From Sulfurimonas denitrificans DSM 1251 (GTDB lineage Bacteria; Campylobacterota; Campylobacteria; Campylobacterales; Sulfurimonadaceae): a DNA stretch of 64,000 nucleotides. The stretch's first letter is position 1. Every line of letters begins with the position of its first letter. A program made the position numbers and the translations under genes. Shown here one piece after another: positions 17,315 to 24,855 of this stretch. The DNA lies in the NCBI RefSeq assembly GCF_000012965.1, contig NC_007575.1:186001-250000 (forward strand), read 5' to 3'. The notes below the pieces were generated by a model, which ran no database searches, was not told the DNA's origin, and was given only the letters and a program-made list of their open reading frames with translations.

Positions 17315-19274
17315 AGATATTACTCCACTCTTCAAAGTTAAGCAAACTCCAGATAAAGAGTCTTCTGTTTTGTTTCCCATTTAGGTGTTCATTTACAGAA
17401 CTTTGTACTGCATCTTTGTCCATGTATTTGTATATATTTGCATCTTTGTTTAAGAGTTTCTCTTTAACAAACTCTATGCTTTCCCCCTTAAACCAACTGG
17501 CATCTGGACTTGAAAATCCTTGTTTTGTCAATGTTGTAATATTATTTGGGATATAACGGCTTGCCGTTTCGCGTAAAATATTTTTCCCGTCATTACTTTT
17601 TTGAAAATATTTGTGCTGTTTATTGCCAGTTTCATTTTCATTCATGCTTATAATATTTTGAAGGTTTGATAGTTTTAGATTTACTGGAATTTGCTGAGAA
17701 AAATCGACTAAATCATTATCCAAAAAGGGAACCCTAGTTTCAAGCGAGTGCGCCATAGAGAGTTTGTCCTCAACTACGAGCAAACCATGTAGAAATGTTT
17801 TTGCTTCAAAATATAGTGAATGATTTACATAATCTTCAGGAGAAGTTAGTCTATTGCTATGTTTTTTAAATACATCAGCAAAAATATCTCTTGTGCAAAC
17901 ATCTTTGACATCTCCCCAGATTGGCTTAAATACTTTACAAATCTCTCTGTTTGGGATTAGTCTTTGCCAAAATTCATAATATTTATTTATGTATTCATCA
18001 AAATCAACATTATTTACAGCTCTATAATATCTCCAAGGATAGCCTGCAAAAAGTTCATCACTTCCTGTTCCTGCTAGAACTACTTTTACAAATTTGCTTG
18101 CAAGTTTGTTGGCATAGTAGTTTGGATAACTCTGTCCAACACGAGGTTCTTCAAGATGGTAGGTAAAGTCACTTAAGCATCTTTCCATATCCCCTGATTT
18201 TAAGACCATTTCATAGTGTTCTGTTTTAAAAAGGTATGACATATACTCAGCTTTTTGTCTTTCATCATATGCGAGTTCCAAACCGCTTGCACTGTTTAAG
18301 TCAAAACCGACTGTGAAAGTCTTTAGATTCTTAATGCTTTTAGAAGCTATAGCTGCAATAGCCCCGCTATCTATTCCGCCACTCAAATAACTTCCAACCT
18401 CTACATCACTTACTAGTTGTCTATTTACGGCCTGTGTAAATAGCCTATCAAGTTCTTCTGTATACTCTCTTTCATCTTTTAAGTTTAGTGGTTTAGTAAA
18501 ATCAAAATCCCAATATTGCTGTGTTTTTAAAGAGTGTTCTTTTTCTCTAAGATTTATCTTTATGTAGTTTCCAGCAGGAAGAAGTTTTATATTTTCATGG
18601 AGTGTTTTATCTGTAAAAATGTTTTGAAAAGTAAAGTACTCAACAAGAGCTGCTTTGTCAACTTCATAGCTGTAATCTTTGTACTCCAAAATAGATTTGG
18701 TCTCACTTGCAAAAAGTAAGGTTCCATCGTTGTTAAGAGTGTAGTAAAGAGGTTTTATACCATATCTGTCCCGTGTTAAAAACAGTTCTTTTTTAAAGTT
18801 GTCATACAGAGCAAAAGCAAACATTCCATTGAATTTTTTTATACACTCTATTCCCCACTCTATATATGAGTAGATAATTACTTCTGTATCGCTATTTGAT
18901 TTGAATCTGTGTCCGCATATTTGAAGTTCTGCTTTTAACTCTTTAAAGTTATATATCTCACCATTATAGGTAATCCAAATATTTTGAGACAAATCGCTCA
19001 TAGGCTGGTGTGCATTTATGCTTAAATCTTGAATAGATAGCCTAGTATGACCAAAAAACAAGTCCCAATCATGAGGATGAAGTTCATTAGTATTTATATT
19101 TTTATAGTAAGCTTTAAAAAAAGATATTCGTTTTGTGTGGCGACATCCAGTATGAAAAAAACATGAGCCACTACCATCGGGACCTCTGTGATGAAGGGTT
19201 TTAATCATAGCATTAGTGTATTCTATATTGAGAGATGGCTTTTTTAATGATACTACGCCAATAATTCCACACAT
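17307..19274 (-). CDS. asnB: Asparagine synthase family amidotransferase, second copy
   Basis: This 655-residue protein starts MCGIIGVVSL with nucleophile Cys2 and has the glutaminase domain followed by the ATP-binding YLSGGIDSGAIAAI near residues 290-302. It is 72 residues longer than the copy at 2202, with an insertion near residues 40-70 (HTGCRHTKRISFFKAYY), and it diverges strongly from that copy. It starts 2 bp after the big glycosyltransferase gene and overlaps the unknown Rossmann protein by 8 bp. Two AsnB-type enzymes in one glycan locus suggest amidated uronic acids or similar residues in the product (inference). Confidence 0.85.
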   Translation of the reverse strand: MCGIIGVVSLKKPSLNIEYTNAMIKTLHHRGPDGSGSCFFHTGCRHTKRISFFKAYYKNINTNELHPHDWDLFFGHTRLSIQDLSINAHQPMSDLSQNIWITYNGEIYNFKELKAELQICGHRFKSNSDTEVIIYSYIEWGIECIKKFNGMFAFALYDNFKKELFLTRDRYGIKPLYYTLNNDGTLLFASETKSILEYKDYSYEVDKAALVEYFTFQNIFTDKTLHENIKLLPAGNYIKINLREKEHSLKTQQYWDFDFTKPLNLKDEREYTEELDRLFTQAVNRQLVSDVEVGSYLSGGIDSGAIAAIASKSIKNLKTFTVGFDLNSASGLELAYDERQKAEYMSYLFKTEHYEMVLKSGDMERCLSDFTYHLEEPRVGQSYPNYYANKLASKFVKVVLAGTGSDELFAGYPWRYYRAVNNVDFDEYINKYYEFWQRLIPNREICKVFKPIWGDVKDVCTRDIFADVFKKHSNRLTSPEDYVNHSLYFEAKTFLHGLLVVEDKLSMAHSLETRVPFLDNDLVDFSQQIPVNLKLSNLQNIISMNENETGNKQHKYFQKSNDGKNILRETASRYIPNNITTLTKQGFSSPDASWFKGESIEFVKEKLLNKDANIYKYMDKDAVQSSVNEHLNGKQNRRLFIWSLLNFEEWSNIYG

Positions 19275-19275
19275 A

Positions 19276-21390
19276 TTAATCTTTTATTGCATCTAAAAAT
19301 GTTTTGTTTATCTGTTTTAATGCTTCTTCATTTATAGGTTTTCTTTTTTCAAGTACAAATTCAACGAGCTCTTTGTTGTTTATAAGTTCATCGGCAACAT
19401 CTATATAGTTTTGTATTGAATATGGCCATACATATTTATCATACAAATAGGACTCTTTGAGTTTGTCTTTTTCACTCCATTCATTCCACAGTGCTATATA
19501 TGGTCTGTTTTTATACATATACTCATTTAAGCTTTCACCGTTTGAAATTTTAAAAGGTTCTAGCCACAAATCAATTACATGACCATAAACATGTGTGTCT
19601 ATATATCCAGGGAAAAAGAATCTATCGGATATGCCTAATTGTTCAATTCTCTTTTTGATAGATTCTTGTTTTCCGCTTCCACAAGCCAAATAGATAGTTT
19701 GCGGGTTTTTTTTCATGATAGATGCTACAGTTTGGAGATACTCATCATCCTCTATTTTGATTAGTCTTCCAATAGTTCCTAAAATAAAACTATCTTTTGG
19801 GTAACTATCCTTGATTTTTTTAACTTCATTCATATCTACATGAGGGTTATAATAATCTTCTTCCATGTTAATGCTAAAACTATCAAAATCTAATCTATCC
19901 CCAATACTACCATGAGCTATTTTTTTATCAATATTTTCTAAATCATACTCATTATTTCCATGGCTCCAGTAAATCTGTTTAGGAGCAGTGCGAGTTGTAA
20001 AGAGGAAGTTGTACTCAGGACGAGAGTTGAAGCCTATTATCATGTCTATCTTCTCTTCTATAAGTCTATCTCTAACCTTGAGGGTTTTTTCTATTATCTC
20101 ATAAAATGGATACTCATCACCAACATACTCTTTATGTAAATCTACATACTTAAAACCCAACTCTTTTAACTCTTGGACTGTTTCATCTAGTGAGCCAGAC
20201 TCTATAAAATTTAGATTATAGATGATAAACTCATACTCAGCAGTAGGCGCTTTGGATAGAGATTCTAAAAGAGAGTAAAAAACGTTGTATATAGAGTAGG
20301 GTATGACTCTATCTATCAAAAAAGCAACTTTTATTTTTTTACTATTATCTATCTTTTTTTTGTTTGGTTTTAAATCATATTTCTTGATTAATTTACTCTT
20401 TATTAAATTCTCTATAGGTTTTTCTATCTTATCGTTAAACTCTTTTAGCCCATCTTGAGATGGTGCAGTCTCGTCCCAAGACATAAGCAAAGGAGTGTAC
20501 ATGTAAAATATTAATTCATCTAGTTCTCTTTGAATTGCTTTTTCAAAAATAGGATATAAAACTTTATAAATAGCTATATAGTCTCTGCTCCTATTGTATT
20601 TTAAAACACTTAGATAGTAGAGCTTAAAGATTTTCTTTTTTTGTTCCAAGGTACTTGATTCAAAAAAGTTATCATCAAAAAGAGCAAGAGAAAACTTTTC
20701 AATATACTCTTTAAACCTATCTTGATTAAATATTGTCTTTATGAGAACGAAGTTTTGTATTATGTCTAAAATTGTTTGATGTTCTGAGAGCAGCTTAAAA
20801 TACTCAGCTTCAACCTCTTTCAAAGGAAGACCTTGTATAAGCTCCAAAGCATAGTTTAGATGGATGTTAAAGATATTTTTATCTCTTTGAAGATGCTTTA
20901 GTATAGATGTTGAGAGTTCTATAATTATGGGTTCTATGGTTAGAATATGCTCTTTAAAAAAAATTGTTATTGTGAGTAATTTTAAGATTATATCTTTGTT
21001 TGGCTCTTCATTATCTCTAACATATTGTAAAAAAACCAACAACATGACATTGAGATTTGAGGCGCACACATCTGTATCTAAAAAAGTGTTGACTATATCT
21101 TCTTTCTGTTTTTTTATGGAGTCTATTGCCTGAGTAATGCTTTGCGCAATCTGCTCTTTTGTATCATCTGAAAAACCAACACCATCAAAATTTAATTTTA
21201 TAATTTGAGGGTGTATAGTTTTTGAGAAGTAATCAAAAAAAGTCCCAATTGGAACATTAATACAGTTTAATGGTGCTTCTTGTAGAAAAACACCATCATA
21301 AAAAAAGAGAGTATCTACACTATTTTCACTGTGTAAAGCATCATAAAGAGCAACTTGAGGATTAAAATAGTAGGTGCTAACTTGCTTCAT
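19276..21390 (-). CDS. Large GT-B-type glycosyltransferase next to fliD
   Basis: This 704-residue protein has a helical N-terminal region (about residues 60-340), then a C-terminal region from about residue 345 with KKIKVAFLIDRVIPYS, IDMIIGFNSRPEYNF, QIYWSHGNNEYD, ILGTIGRLIKI and DLWLEPFKISNGESLNEYM. That layout recalls GT41/SPINDLY and HMW1C-type protein glycosyltransferases: a helical domain followed by GT-B halves with a late donor-binding loop. The assignment to GT41 is only a resemblance. The gene lies 8 bp after fliD on the same strand, so it is almost certainly in the flagellar transcript. It is the best candidate in the window for direct flagellin or cap protein glycosylation. Confidence 0.7.
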   Translation of the reverse strand: MKQVSTYYFNPQVALYDALHSENSVDTLFFYDGVFLQEAPLNCINVPIGTFFDYFSKTIHPQIIKLNFDGVGFSDDTKEQIAQSITQAIDSIKKQKEDIVNTFLDTDVCASNLNVMLLVFLQYVRDNEEPNKDIILKLLTITIFFKEHILTIEPIIIELSTSILKHLQRDKNIFNIHLNYALELIQGLPLKEVEAEYFKLLSEHQTILDIIQNFVLIKTIFNQDRFKEYIEKFSLALFDDNFFESSTLEQKKKIFKLYYLSVLKYNRSRDYIAIYKVLYPIFEKAIQRELDELIFYMYTPLLMSWDETAPSQDGLKEFNDKIEKPIENLIKSKLIKKYDLKPNKKKIDNSKKIKVAFLIDRVIPYSIYNVFYSLLESLSKAPTAEYEFIIYNLNFIESGSLDETVQELKELGFKYVDLHKEYVGDEYPFYEIIEKTLKVRDRLIEEKIDMIIGFNSRPEYNFLFTTRTAPKQIYWSHGNNEYDLENIDKKIAHGSIGDRLDFDSFSINMEEDYYNPHVDMNEVKKIKDSYPKDSFILGTIGRLIKIEDDEYLQTVASIMKKNPQTIYLACGSGKQESIKKRIEQLGISDRFFFPGYIDTHVYGHVIDLWLEPFKISNGESLNEYMYKNRPYIALWNEWSEKDKLKESYLYDKYVWPYSIQNYIDVADELINNKELVEFVLEKRKPINEEALKQINKTFLDAIKD

Positions 21391-21398
21391 ATAGTATT

Positions 21399-22787
21399 TT
21401 AATTATTTGCTTCAGCATCTATCATCATTTGAAGAGATGAAAATTGTGAGTTGATTCTGCTTATCATTCCATCATATGCAGTAAATCTTTTTGCCATTAT
21501 TTCATATCTTGTATCAAGTGATGCTTTTGCTGCTGCATGATTCTTAGATAGACTCTTCCCCTCGTTTTTAAGGTCGGTTTCAAAGTTGCTGAGTAAATTT
21601 CCATATCCAGTATAACTCTTTAGCTTCTCATCAACAGTGGTAAAAAAACCTGTAACTTTATTTCCTTCACTATTAGTTCCTCCAGTAAAAAACAGTTTTA
21701 CTGCATCAGGGTCCTCTTTTAGTTTTGTTTCTAAAGTTGCTTTATTAAAGCTCATCTTTCCACTTCTATCTATGTCTATTCCATAGTTTATTAGAGAGTT
21801 ATTATTTGTATTTAGTGAGGTTATCGTTCTTGTTAAGTCTCTAGAGATAGACTTTACAAATGAGTTTCCATTGAAAATCCCCTCAGCCCCAGTCGCTTCA
21901 TCTTTTAATGTCATATCATGTAGATTAGCTATAAGTGCATTATAGCTATCTGTAAAGAGTTTTAACTCATCACTAATAGCAGTACTATCTTGTGATATAT
22001 CAACTAAAGAGAAGTCTCCTTCTTGTTTTAGTTTGATATTTACGCCAAGAATAAGATCACTAACCTCATTCGTTGCTCTTGTCATTGCAATACCGTTATA
22101 TTTAAAAGTTGCATCTGATGCTGTTTGTACTTTTTCATATCCATTAGGATTTGTAATCGCATTGTAAGGATCAAATAAAGCAGCATTTAAAGAGCCTGCG
22201 CCAGCAGTTCCATCATCAGTATCTGAGACGCTTATAGCTTGAGAAGCTCCTGTTGATTTTGATGAGAGAACTAAGTTATAAGAGCCATTTCCTGTTTGTA
22301 AAACAGAAGCTGAAACAGAGCTACCCGCAATTTCAGTAATAGATTGAGCTAGAGCTGAGAGGGTTGTTGTTCCATCATAAGGTATTTCAAAATTATTTAT
22401 TTTTAAAACACCTGCACCCGATGCTATTGTTGAAGCAGGAGTAGCAACTGAGCCAAATTTTGTTATATCTTTTTTAGCAAGAGCTACCGTCTCTAGTGAA
22501 AAAGACTCTACAGTTGAACCTGCATCTACCTTAACTTCTGCTTTACCACTACTTTTAACACTCTTGCTATCAAAAATAGTGTCATAACTAAGAGCTGACG
22601 CACTCGCTTTAAAAGTCTTCATAAGAGAATCTAACAACTTATAAGCATCTTGTTTTTGGTTATTAAGAGTAATTTTGTTTTCTAAAGGTTTAACGATTCT
22701 TGATGTATCAGCCTCTTTTAGCTGGTCAATAACATCAGCTGTCAATACTCCTGAACCAATACCTAGTGAGCTAATATTTGAACCCAT
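21399..22787 (-). CDS. fliD: Flagellar hook-associated protein 2 (filament cap)
   Basis: This 462-residue protein is FliD, which forms the cap under which exported flagellin folds at the filament tip. The N-terminus SSLGIGSGVLTADVIDQLKEAD is the family signature, the middle is rich in Ser, Thr, Ala and Gly, and the C-terminus is a coiled coil ending in FSSLQMMIDAEAN. A ribosome binding site AAGGA lies 8 bases before the ATG. A sigma28-like promoter lies 40-66 bp upstream of the start codon. It diverges from fliS, unlike the enterobacterial fliD-fliS-fliT order, and heads the long minus-strand run of glycan genes. Confidence 0.95.
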   Translation of the reverse strand: MGSNISSLGIGSGVLTADVIDQLKEADTSRIVKPLENKITLNNQKQDAYKLLDSLMKTFKASASALSYDTIFDSKSVKSSGKAEVKVDAGSTVESFSLETVALAKKDITKFGSVATPASTIASGAGVLKINNFEIPYDGTTTLSALAQSITEIAGSSVSASVLQTGNGSYNLVLSSKSTGASQAISVSDTDDGTAGAGSLNAALFDPYNAITNPNGYEKVQTASDATFKYNGIAMTRATNEVSDLILGVNIKLKQEGDFSLVDISQDSTAISDELKLFTDSYNALIANLHDMTLKDEATGAEGIFNGNSFVKSISRDLTRTITSLNTNNNSLINYGIDIDRSGKMSFNKATLETKLKEDPDAVKLFFTGGTNSEGNKVTGFFTTVDEKLKSYTGYGNLLSNFETDLKNEGKSLSKNHAAAKASLDTRYEIMAKRFTAYDGMISRINSQFSSLQMMIDAEANN

Positions 22788-22826
22788 AATAAATCCTTTT
22801 TAAATAATATTTAAAGTATAACACTA

Positions 22827-22853
22827 TAATCGACTATACTCCAATTATATTTA
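22827..22853 (-). promoter_or_regulatory. Sigma28-type promoter of the fliD run
   Basis: On the minus strand TAAA (22850-22853) is followed by 17 bases ending in GT and then CGATTA (22827-22832). This equals the FliA consensus spacing TAAA-N15-GCCGATAA with one change at the GC. It lies 40 bp before the fliD ATG. Recognition by FliA is inferred. Confidence 0.6.
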
Positions 22854-22890
22854 GATAAATTTTATAAAGGATAATTTTACGATTTATCTA

Positions 22891-22917
22891 TAAACAAAAT
22901 AGAAGTTGTGTCGATAT
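22891..22917 (+). promoter_or_regulatory. Sigma28-type promoter of fliS
   Basis: TAAA (22891-22894), 17 bases ending in GT, then CGATAT (22912-22917). CGATAT is the -10 form described for Campylobacter FliA promoters. The spacing is identical to that of the divergent fliD promoter, and the start codon of fliS at 22961 is about 43 bp downstream. Confidence 0.65.
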
Positions 22918-22960
22918 ACTCTCAATGAAAGAAACAAACGGCGATCAAAAAGGACTCAAC

Positions 22961-23323
22961 ATGTATGGCTCAAGCGCTCACAATATTTATGCACAAAACA
23001 ACGTAGGTATAGAATCTCCAGCAAAACTTATAGAGATGTTGTATGAGGGTGTACTTCGCTTTAATGCTCAAGCAAAAAAGGCTATAAATGATAAAAATAT
23101 TGAAAAAAAGATTTATTGGACAAATCGCTCTATAGCAATTGTAGTGGAGTTGGTCTCAGTGCTTGATAAATCACAAGGCGAGGTTAGTGATTATTTAAAC
23201 GGTCTTTATAATTATCAAATTCAGCTTTTAACAACTGCAAGTTTAAGGGGCGATACAACAAAGCTTGATGAAGTTAGTACTGTTTTTAAAGCTCTTCTTG
23301 AGGCGTGGAGAGAGACTACATAA
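22961..23323 (+). CDS. fliS: Flagellar export chaperone FliS
   Basis: FliS binds the C-terminus of unexported flagellin in the cytoplasm and keeps it from polymerising. The protein is 120 residues when started at 22961, where AAAGGA lies 8 bases before the ATG and the sequence MYGSSAHNIYAQNNVGIESP matches the family start (Y-x-QN-x-hydrophobic-x-S-P). An ATG at 22925 would add 12 residues with no family match and no ribosome binding site. The core PAKLIEMLYEGVLRF and the four-helix pattern are clear. The next gene starts directly after the stop codon. Confidence 0.93.
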   Translation: MYGSSAHNIYAQNNVGIESPAKLIEMLYEGVLRFNAQAKKAINDKNIEKKIYWTNRSIAIVVELVSVLDKSQGEVSDYLNGLYNYQIQLLTTASLRGDTTKLDEVSTVFKALLEAWRETT

Positions 23324-23578
23324 ATGTGGATTAAAAAATTACAAATTGCAATCATAGAAAAAGATGCGGATACTATAAGTATTTTGATAGAAACTACACC
23401 TAAGTTTGAAAGTGTAAAAGAGATAGAGAGTGCTATATATCTATTAAAAGAGGCTAATGAAGTTATGCATACTCTAAAAAATGAAACTGCCCTTACTATG
23501 AAGCAACTGAAAAAAAATATAGACTTTTTAGAATCCACTCAACCACAAATAAGAAGTAAACTAGATTTACGATTTTAA
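23324..23578 (+). CDS. Small flagellar-linked protein, FliT-like position
   Basis: This 84-residue, highly charged helical protein starts at the base after the fliS stop codon, so it is translationally coupled to fliS. Its position equals that of fliT in enterobacteria, and size and helicity fit a chaperone, but I see no conserved FliT motif. A flagellar chaperone or regulator is therefore inferred from position only. The stop is followed by a TACATGTA palindrome and then the SRP RNA promoter. Confidence 0.65.
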   Translation: MWIKKLQIAIIEKDADTISILIETTPKFESVKEIESAIYLLKEANEVMHTLKNETALTMKQLKKNIDFLESTQPQIRSKLDLRF

Positions 23579-23634
23579 GTTTTACATGTAAAGAAATTCT
23601 AGTAAAAATTTAGCTAAGTATAAAAATATTTGGT

Positions 23635-23640
23635 TATAAT
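23635..23640 (+). promoter_or_regulatory. -10 box for the SRP RNA
   Basis: TATAAT lies 7 bases upstream of the likely 5-prime end of the SRP RNA. The upstream DNA is A/T-rich, and no good -35 hexamer is visible, as is usual for sigma70 promoters in Campylobacterota. Confidence 0.6.
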
Positions 23641-23646
23641 TCCGTT

Positions 23647-23757
23647 GCTTCTCTTTAGACCTGTGCAATGGTGCCCTAAGGTACTGTGTCAGGGTAGGAA
23701 TACAGCAGCACGCTTTTATGTACTATGTGCCGCAGGTATCTGAGGAGGAGTCTCTTT
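23647..23757 (+). ncRNA. ffs: Signal recognition particle RNA, bacterial small type (4.5S)
   Basis: This roughly 110-base RNA has the conserved domain IV apical core of 4.5S RNA: GTCAGGGTAGGAA followed by TACAGCAGCA, which matches the GGTCAGG...GGAAG..GCAGC bulge and tetraloop region that binds Ffh. The flanks CCTG (near 23670) and GCAGG (near 23730) pair to make the long hairpin. The ends are estimated from the TATAAT box and the pairing. It guides membrane proteins to the translocon with Ffh. Confidence 0.88.
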
Positions 23758-23851
23758 ATCCAACTTTTTCATTAAAACTAAATTTTATTTTCTCATTTAA
23801 TCCAAGTAAACTCTTCAATAAAACTAAATTTCACCTCAAATTTGAATTTTT

Positions 23852-24082
23852 TTAATTATCTTTTCTGTGTTTAGATATTCCACATGCTTGGTTTGGTTTT
23901 GGTGGATTGTTTTTTAGATAATTTAAATCTTCCAATGTTTGAGAAAGTACTCTTTTTTGTTGCAACAGAGGTAACATTCTGTTGTCTTTTTCATTCATAG
24001 CTAGACTCATGTCTGCTAGAATTGCCTCTACCTCTTTGTCTAAATCACTAAGTGCATTATTGATGTGTTTTATTGAATTCAT
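23852..24082 (-). CDS. Small coiled protein of unknown function, possibly leaderless
   Basis: This 76-residue protein has a helical, heptad-like N-terminal two thirds ([20 protein letters not shown]) and ends in a proline-rich [19 protein letters not shown] tail. I do not recognise it. It diverges from rpmI. The minus-strand sequence shows TATACT, six bases, then the ATG, so the predicted transcription start falls on the start codon and no Shine-Dalgarno is present. That geometry supports both the start codon and the reality of the gene. Confidence 0.6.
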   Translation of the reverse strand: MNSIKHINNALSDLDKEVEAILADMSLAMNEKDNRMLPLLQQKRVLSQTLEDLNYLKNNPPKPNQACGISKHRKDN

Positions 24083-24115
24083 AGCGTGAGTATAACAAAA
24101 ATTAAAAATTTTGGG

Positions 24116-24121
24116 TATAAT
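24116..24121 (+). promoter_or_regulatory. -10 box for rpmI-rplT
   Basis: TATAAT in the context GGGTATAATTGCGC lies 28 bases before the rpmI start codon. The short leader includes the ribosome binding site AAGGAG, which ends 6 bases before the ATG. Confidence 0.65.
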
Positions 24122-24148
24122 TGCGCTTCAATTTACAAAGGAGTTTCG

Positions 24149-24340
24149 ATGCCAAAGATGAAATCTGTTAAAGGCGCTGTAAAGCGTTTTAAAGTTAAGA
24201 AAAACGGTACAGTTAAACGTGGTACAGCGTTTAGAAGCCATATCTTGACAAAACAAGATCCACAAACTCGTACAACACAGCATAAATCAAAAATTATTGC
24301 TAAAGTTGATGAAAAAAATGTTAAGGCTATGATTAACTAA
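24149..24340 (+). CDS. rpmI: 50S ribosomal protein L35
   Basis: The 63-residue protein starts [18 protein letters not shown] and contains the basic L35 core ([15 protein letters not shown]). I chose 24149 because AAGGAG precedes it and all L35 proteins start there; an in-frame ATG at 24086 lies upstream of the -10 box. L35 binds 23S rRNA in the large subunit. It is followed by rplT after a 107-bp gap that can fold. Confidence 0.95.
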   Translation: MPKMKSVKGAVKRFKVKKNGTVKRGTAFRSHILTKQDPQTRTTQHKSKIIAKVDEKNVKAMIN

Positions 24341-24362
24341 TTTTTAGTTGATTGTTAAATCT

Positions 24363-24440
24363 CCAACTACATTAGTTGGGCAAGACCACTTAAAGTGTGG
24401 CACCTTGAACACAGAGCGTGTCATAGGTAAAGAAAAAAGG
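24363..24440 (+). promoter_or_regulatory. Structured rpmI-rplT spacer, possible L20 control element
   Basis: The 107-bp gap between rpmI and rplT holds a perfect 7-bp hairpin (CCAACTA-CAT-TAGTTGG, 24363-24379), then CCAC/GTGG around 24386-24400, then ACCT/AGGT enclosing ACAC/GTGT (about 24402-24428), just upstream of the AAAAAAGGA ribosome binding site of rplT. L20 is known to repress its own operon by binding an RNA that mimics its 23S site. I did not match this spacer to that mimic, so the role is a hypothesis. Confidence 0.4.
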
Positions 24441-24447
24441 AAATAAT

Positions 24448-24804
24448 ATGCCAAGAGTAAAAACTGGTGTTGTTCGTAGAAGAAGACACAAAAAAATATT
24501 AAAATTAGCAAAAGGTTTTTATAGCGGACGCCGTAAACATTACCGTAAAGCTAAAGAGCAGTTAGAGCGCTCAATGTACTACTCATTCCGCGATAGAAAG
24601 CAAAAGAAACGTGATTTCCGTAAACTATGGATTATCCGTATCAATGCAGCTTGTCGTTTAAATGGAATGAACTACTCAACGTTCATCAATGGTTTAAGCA
24701 AAGCTGGTATCGAGCTTGACCGTAAAATCCTTGCTGATATGGCAATGAATGATGCAGCAGCATTTAGCGCAGTTGCAGCTTCTGCAAAAGCAGCTCTCAA
24801 GTAA
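24448..24804 (+). CDS. rplT: 50S ribosomal protein L20
   Basis: This 118-residue protein starts [28 protein letters not shown], the classical L20 start, and continues with the conserved [22 protein letters not shown]20 is needed for early 50S assembly and is an operon repressor in several bacteria. A strong AAAAAAGGA ribosome binding site precedes it. A 9-bp hairpin follows the stop codon. Confidence 0.97.
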   Translation: MPRVKTGVVRRRRHKKILKLAKGFYSGRRKHYRKAKEQLERSMYYSFRDRKQKKRDFRKLWIIRINAACRLNGMNYSTFINGLSKAGIELDRKILADMAMNDAAAFSAVAASAKAALK

Positions 24805-24809
24805 ATAAA

Positions 24810-24834
24810 CTAAGTGCACAATTGCTGCACTTAG
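24810..24834 (+). terminator. Hairpin terminator after rplT
   Basis: CTAAGTGCA (24810-24818), a 7-base loop and TGCACTTAG (24826-24834) form a perfect 9-bp stem 5 bases after the rplT stop. No long T-run follows. It lies between convergent genes and may stop transcription from both sides. Confidence 0.6.
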
Positions 24835-24855
24835 TAACCTCTTCTAACTATTTAT

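Noticed and set aside
22925-22960. Upstream ATG of fliS
   Set aside because: It lies only 7 bp after the sigma28 -10 box, the added residues do not match FliS, and the good ribosome binding site belongs to 22961.
24086-24148. N-terminal extension of rpmI
   Set aside because: It runs through the TATAAT promoter and precedes the family-typical start MPKMKSVKG with its AAGGAG site.
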